DNA of 64,000 bases, taken from NCBI RefSeq assembly GCF_014323705.1, contig NZ_JABVEC010000012.1, forward strand, positions 158,390 to 222,389. Reading direction: 5' to 3'. Both the position numbers and the translations under genes were made by a program. The stretch comes from Actinomadura alba (GTDB taxonomy: Bacteria > Actinomycetota > Actinomycetes > Streptosporangiales > Streptosporangiaceae). Position 1 is the stretch's first letter, and the number at the start of each line of letters is the position of its first letter. Shown one piece after another: positions 61,684 to 64,000 of this stretch. The notes under the pieces are model-generated. The model saw only the letters and a program-made list of their open reading frames with translations, was not told the DNA's origin and ran no database searches.

Positions 61684-62538
61684 TCAGGAGGGGAATCGCA
61701 CAGTGCGCATAAAGGCCGGCAGCAGCCACGGGCGCCGCCCACCGACGACGACCACCTTCCCGGTGAGCAGCGCGCGGGCTCGGCTGACGCGTCCGAACAG
61801 CATCAGATTGAGCGTCACCGGGTCGTAGGACACGCGTGCGTCGATGTCACGGCCGGGCTCCCCGATCGACACATCGTGCCCGCGCACGACCATCACGGCG
61901 GGGGCGGTGTACTTGGACCGGAACTCGACCGCGATGCGGCGATCCGACGGAGTCTCCGCGCGCTCTTGTATCCGCCCGATGCCGTGCCGCACCATGCCGA
62001 GCACGAACACCGCCAGGAACGTGGCCGCGTCCTTCGGCGCCATGTCCCATCGCGTCCGGGTCGCGCGGGCGATGTCGTGCCCATGGATCAGCAGTTCGTT
62101 GACCAAATGGGCCAGCAGTCCGCCGACCGGAACCCGGGAGCCGCCCAGCCAGGCCACCGGCAGTTCCGGGTCCAGGTCCGCGGTCACCAGGAGCAGCCGG
62201 TCGATCTCGGCACGCAGCCGCTGGGCGAGCTTCCGCGGGTCACGTTCGGCGAAATGCCGCAGGCAGTGATCGTTGAGCTTGTCGACGGTGTCCACCGTGG
62301 TGACTGCGATCTCGTCCATCAGCCCGGGAATGGTCGGCGGCGCGAGGCCGGGATCCAGCAGGAGATTGTCCAGCCAGGCGATGAGTACAACGTGCGCGGC
62401 GGTGTCGGCCACCGTCCAGTCCGCGGTCGCCATCGTCTCCGGCACCGTGGCGTTCACGAGCGCGGCGAACCGATCCCCGGTCTCCCGGACGGCGACCCGC
62501 GTGGCCGTCCACTGCTCGGCGGTAATCGTCGCGGTCAC
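61684..62538 (-). CDS. Mycothiol-dependent MDMPI/DinB-type enzyme at the operon head
   Basis: A 284-residue protein of the maleylpyruvate isomerase N-terminal family. The DinB four-helix part (ATADWTVADTAAHVVLIAWLDN, with the first metal histidine), a middle histidine pair (VNELLIHGHDIARATR) and a C-terminal SCP2-like domain are all present. Mycothiol chemistry could deal with a thiol-activated enediyne or its intermediates, but this is inference. It starts with GTG without a clear ribosome site and ends 137 bases before UnbL, on the same strand. Confidence 0.8.
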   Translation of the reverse strand: MTATITAEQWTATRVAVRETGDRFAALVNATVPETMATADWTVADTAAHVVLIAWLDNLLLDPGLAPPTIPGLMDEIAVTTVDTVDKLNDHCLRHFAERDPRKLAQRLRAEIDRLLLVTADLDPELPVAWLGGSRVPVGGLLAHLVNELLIHGHDIARATRTRWDMAPKDAATFLAVFVLGMVRHGIGRIQERAETPSDRRIAVEFRSKYTAPAVMVVRGHDVSIGEPGRDIDARVSYDPVTLNLMLFGRVSRARALLTGKVVVVGGRRPWLLPAFMRTVRFPS

Positions 62539-62690
62539 GGGAGCAAGATAACGCCGACGCCGGAGAACGGAAGACGTTCAACTCGTTCCGCGAACTGCAC
62601 TTTCGAACAAGCCGACATCGCCGCTCCCGTCATTACATGAGCAATGCCTGTCGCGCACTTGAGCCCGCGCCGACCGCAACCTGGAGATGG

Positions 62691-63083
62691 TCATGGACCA
62701 ACCGGTCGGTGGCCGATGACGGGCAGGCCAGCGCTTTTCCAGGCTAGGAAGCCACCGATGAGGTCGGTGGCGTTGCGCAGCCCCAGATCCTGCAAAGCCG
62801 CGGCGGCGAGGGACGAAGAGTAGCCCTCCTCGCAGACCACGATCCACCGGACACCGTGATCGGTGGCTTCAGGAATGCGCGATGCGCTAGCGGGGTCAAG
62901 ACGCCATTCCAGATGATTGCGCTCAATGAGGATAGCGCCCGGGATCTCACCCCCAGCCCGGCGCTGGAACTGTGGGCGGGTGTCCACCAGCCAGGCACCG
63001 TCGGAGGAGGCAGCAGCAGCCTCGGCAGGCTGCAGACGGCGTAGCCGGGCGCGGGCCGCTGCGAGCAACTCGTCGATGGTCAT
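62691..63083 (-). CDS. Single-domain rhodanese
   Basis: A 130-residue sulfurtransferase-like protein. The core WLVDTRPQFQRRAGGEIPGA and the active loop C84-E-E-G-Y-S are intact. Such proteins move sulfane sulfur or act as persulfide-reactive switches. The start at 63083 fits the usual family start; an upstream ATG (63131) adds 16 residues. It has a 19-bp repeat in its promoter. Confidence 0.8.
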   Translation of the reverse strand: MTIDELLAAARARLRRLQPAEAAAASSDGAWLVDTRPQFQRRAGGEIPGAILIERNHLEWRLDPASASRIPEATDHGVRWIVVCEEGYSSSLAAAALQDLGLRNATDLIGGFLAWKSAGLPVIGHRPVGP

Positions 63084-63132
63084 CGGCCGGGCTGCCTTTC
63101 CCACGGAAGCTGGACGAATCCATGCGCTCATA

Positions 63133-63249
63133 GACTAGATCTTTCTCAAGTCGCTTTGGGCATGTGGCGCTCGCGATGACCACGAGCTCCAGAGGTTCCG
63201 CAACAGTCGAATACCAGGAGTCTAAACCTTGACTAGATATTTCTAAAGT
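63133..63249. repeat. Two direct 19-bp repeats in a divergent promoter
   Basis: GACTAGATCTTTCTCAAGT (63133-63151) and GACTAGATATTTCTAAAGT (63231-63249) agree at 17 of 19 bases and lie 98 bases apart, between the rhodanese gene and the AhpD-like gene. They may bind one regulator that controls both. Confidence 0.6.
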
Positions 63250-63365
63250 TGTGTCCTGTTGGCACGGCCCTCCGGGCAGAGCGGGAACATGCCCGCCGCG
63301 CAGCGAGGAGTGGCAGGAACCGGAATGGCGTGCACAGGTCGGCTGTGCACGAAAAGGAGACTCGA

Positions 63366-63917
63366 ATGCCGCATGTCACCATGGCCCCCGACCTCAAGCC
63401 TGGTACTCCCGGTCTCATGCAGTACCGCCCCGAGACCGGCCGGCCCCTCAGCCAGCTGGCGGAGGTCCTACTCCGTGACGCCCACTCGCTCAGTCGTGCG
63501 GACCGCGAGCTGATCGCCGCCCATGTTTCAGCTCTGAACGACTGCAAGTTCTGCCTGTACACCCACTCCGAGGTGAGCGCACAGCAACATCCGGAGGGAC
63601 GGGCCACGGTCGACAAAATCCTGGCCGACCCCGCCAGCGCGCCCATCTCCCCGAAGCTGAAGGCTCTGCTGAAGATCTCCGAGGCGGCGTCGGAGAGCGG
63701 CCACGCCGTGACCAAGGAAATGGTGGCGAGCGCGCGTACCGCGGGCGCGACCGATACGGAGATCCACGACACCGTTCTGATCGCGGCCGCTTTCTGCATG
63801 TACAACCGCTACTGCGACGGGCTGGCCGCAGTGGTTCCCGAAGACCCGGCCGCCTATGTCCCGATGGCGGCAATGATCATCCGCGAGGGCTACAGCTCCT
63901 GCGCCACCAGCGACTAG
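63366..63917 (+). CDS. AhpD-like/carboxymuconolactone decarboxylase-family protein
   Basis: A 183-residue alpha-helical protein. The peroxidase motif C60-x-x-C63-x3-H67 (DCKFCLYTH) is intact, as in AhpD and other CMD-type thiol peroxidases. It would reduce peroxides or act in thiol exchange. The ATG has AAAAGGAGA upstream. It is divergent from the rhodanese gene, sharing the 19-bp repeats, so both may respond to thiol or peroxide stress. Confidence 0.85.
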   Translation: MPHVTMAPDLKPGTPGLMQYRPETGRPLSQLAEVLLRDAHSLSRADRELIAAHVSALNDCKFCLYTHSEVSAQQHPEGRATVDKILADPASAPISPKLKALLKISEAASESGHAVTKEMVASARTAGATDTEIHDTVLIAAAFCMYNRYCDGLAAVVPEDPAAYVPMAAMIIREGYSSCATSD

Positions 63918-63931
63918 ACCATCCCCCCGCC

Positions 63932-63959
63932 CCGCCCGAAAGTGATTCAGGTCGGGCGG
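63932..63959. terminator. Hairpin after the AhpD-like gene
   Basis: CCGCCCGA and its exact reverse complement flank a 12-base loop, 14 bases after the stop codon. No U-tract follows. Confidence 0.65.
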
Positions 63960-64000
63960 TCCATCGGTCGTCGCGGCCGCTGCCGGCTCCCTACGGACCT

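Noticed and set aside
1..64000. CRISPR array or prophage
   Set aside because: No set of regularly spaced repeats of 24-40 bases and no phage structural genes were seen.

Overview
The window is high-GC, densely coded actinomycete DNA. Supporting signs are GTG and TTG starts behind GGAGG-type ribosome sites, mycothiol-dependent (DinB/MDMPI-type) enzymes, a vWA/XRE/Ser-Thr-kinase gene set and PspAB/HtpX-type genes. No rRNA and no intact tRNA is present. The genus cannot be fixed from this sequence; a filamentous, secondary-metabolite-rich actinomycete fits best.

Region 1 (1-29 kb) is mostly stress, efflux and regulatory genes. It starts with a cut-off MDR dehydrogenase, an NTF2-like protein, a secreted SGNH hydrolase and a DHA2 exporter. 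A three-gene minus-strand operon follows (COG3375-like GNAT, MLE/N-acylamino-acid racemase, class-C-type serine hydrolase). Next come an FtsX-type ABC exporter with a divergent two-component system, an NmrA/TetR pair sharing a double palindrome, a mycothiol-type enzyme, and two DHA2 exporters with their own TetR and MarR regulators. An SDR lacking all usual catalytic residues, a vWA/XRE/kinase set, and a psp remnant (truncated pspA, htpX, pspAB) complete it.

Region 2 (29-41 kb) looks rearranged. It holds a 3' fragment of a tRNA-Pro gene with its terminator, a frameshifted IS110-type transposase start, a nitroreductase, an M20 peptidase, a vanadium-haloperoxidase-like protein with an altered active site, several ArsR/SRPBCC genes (split, fused and truncated), a rhodanese-ArsR and another DHA2 exporter.

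Region 3 (39-63 kb) is the main discovery. A minus-strand, tightly coupled operon runs UnbL - UnbV - UnbU - PksE - thioesterase - flavin reductase (61546 down to 50524). This is the conserved enediyne warhead cassette, including a 1966-residue KS-AT-ACP-KR-DH-PPTase polyketide synthase. Beside it are an AraC-type regulator, a methyltransferase, a secreted second ASPIC/UnbV protein paired with an intact-motif vanadium haloperoxidase, a DszC/SfnB-like flavin monooxygenase with an HxlR regulator, and two uncharacterised proteins. Many genes normally found in enediyne clusters (P450s, FAD halogenase, glycosyltransferases, apoprotein) are not in the window, so the locus is either compact and unusual or split. 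Thiol-related genes (MDMPI-type enzyme, rhodanese, AhpD-like protein) flank the head of the operon.

Functions are assigned from recognisable motifs and family resemblance read by eye. No database search was run.
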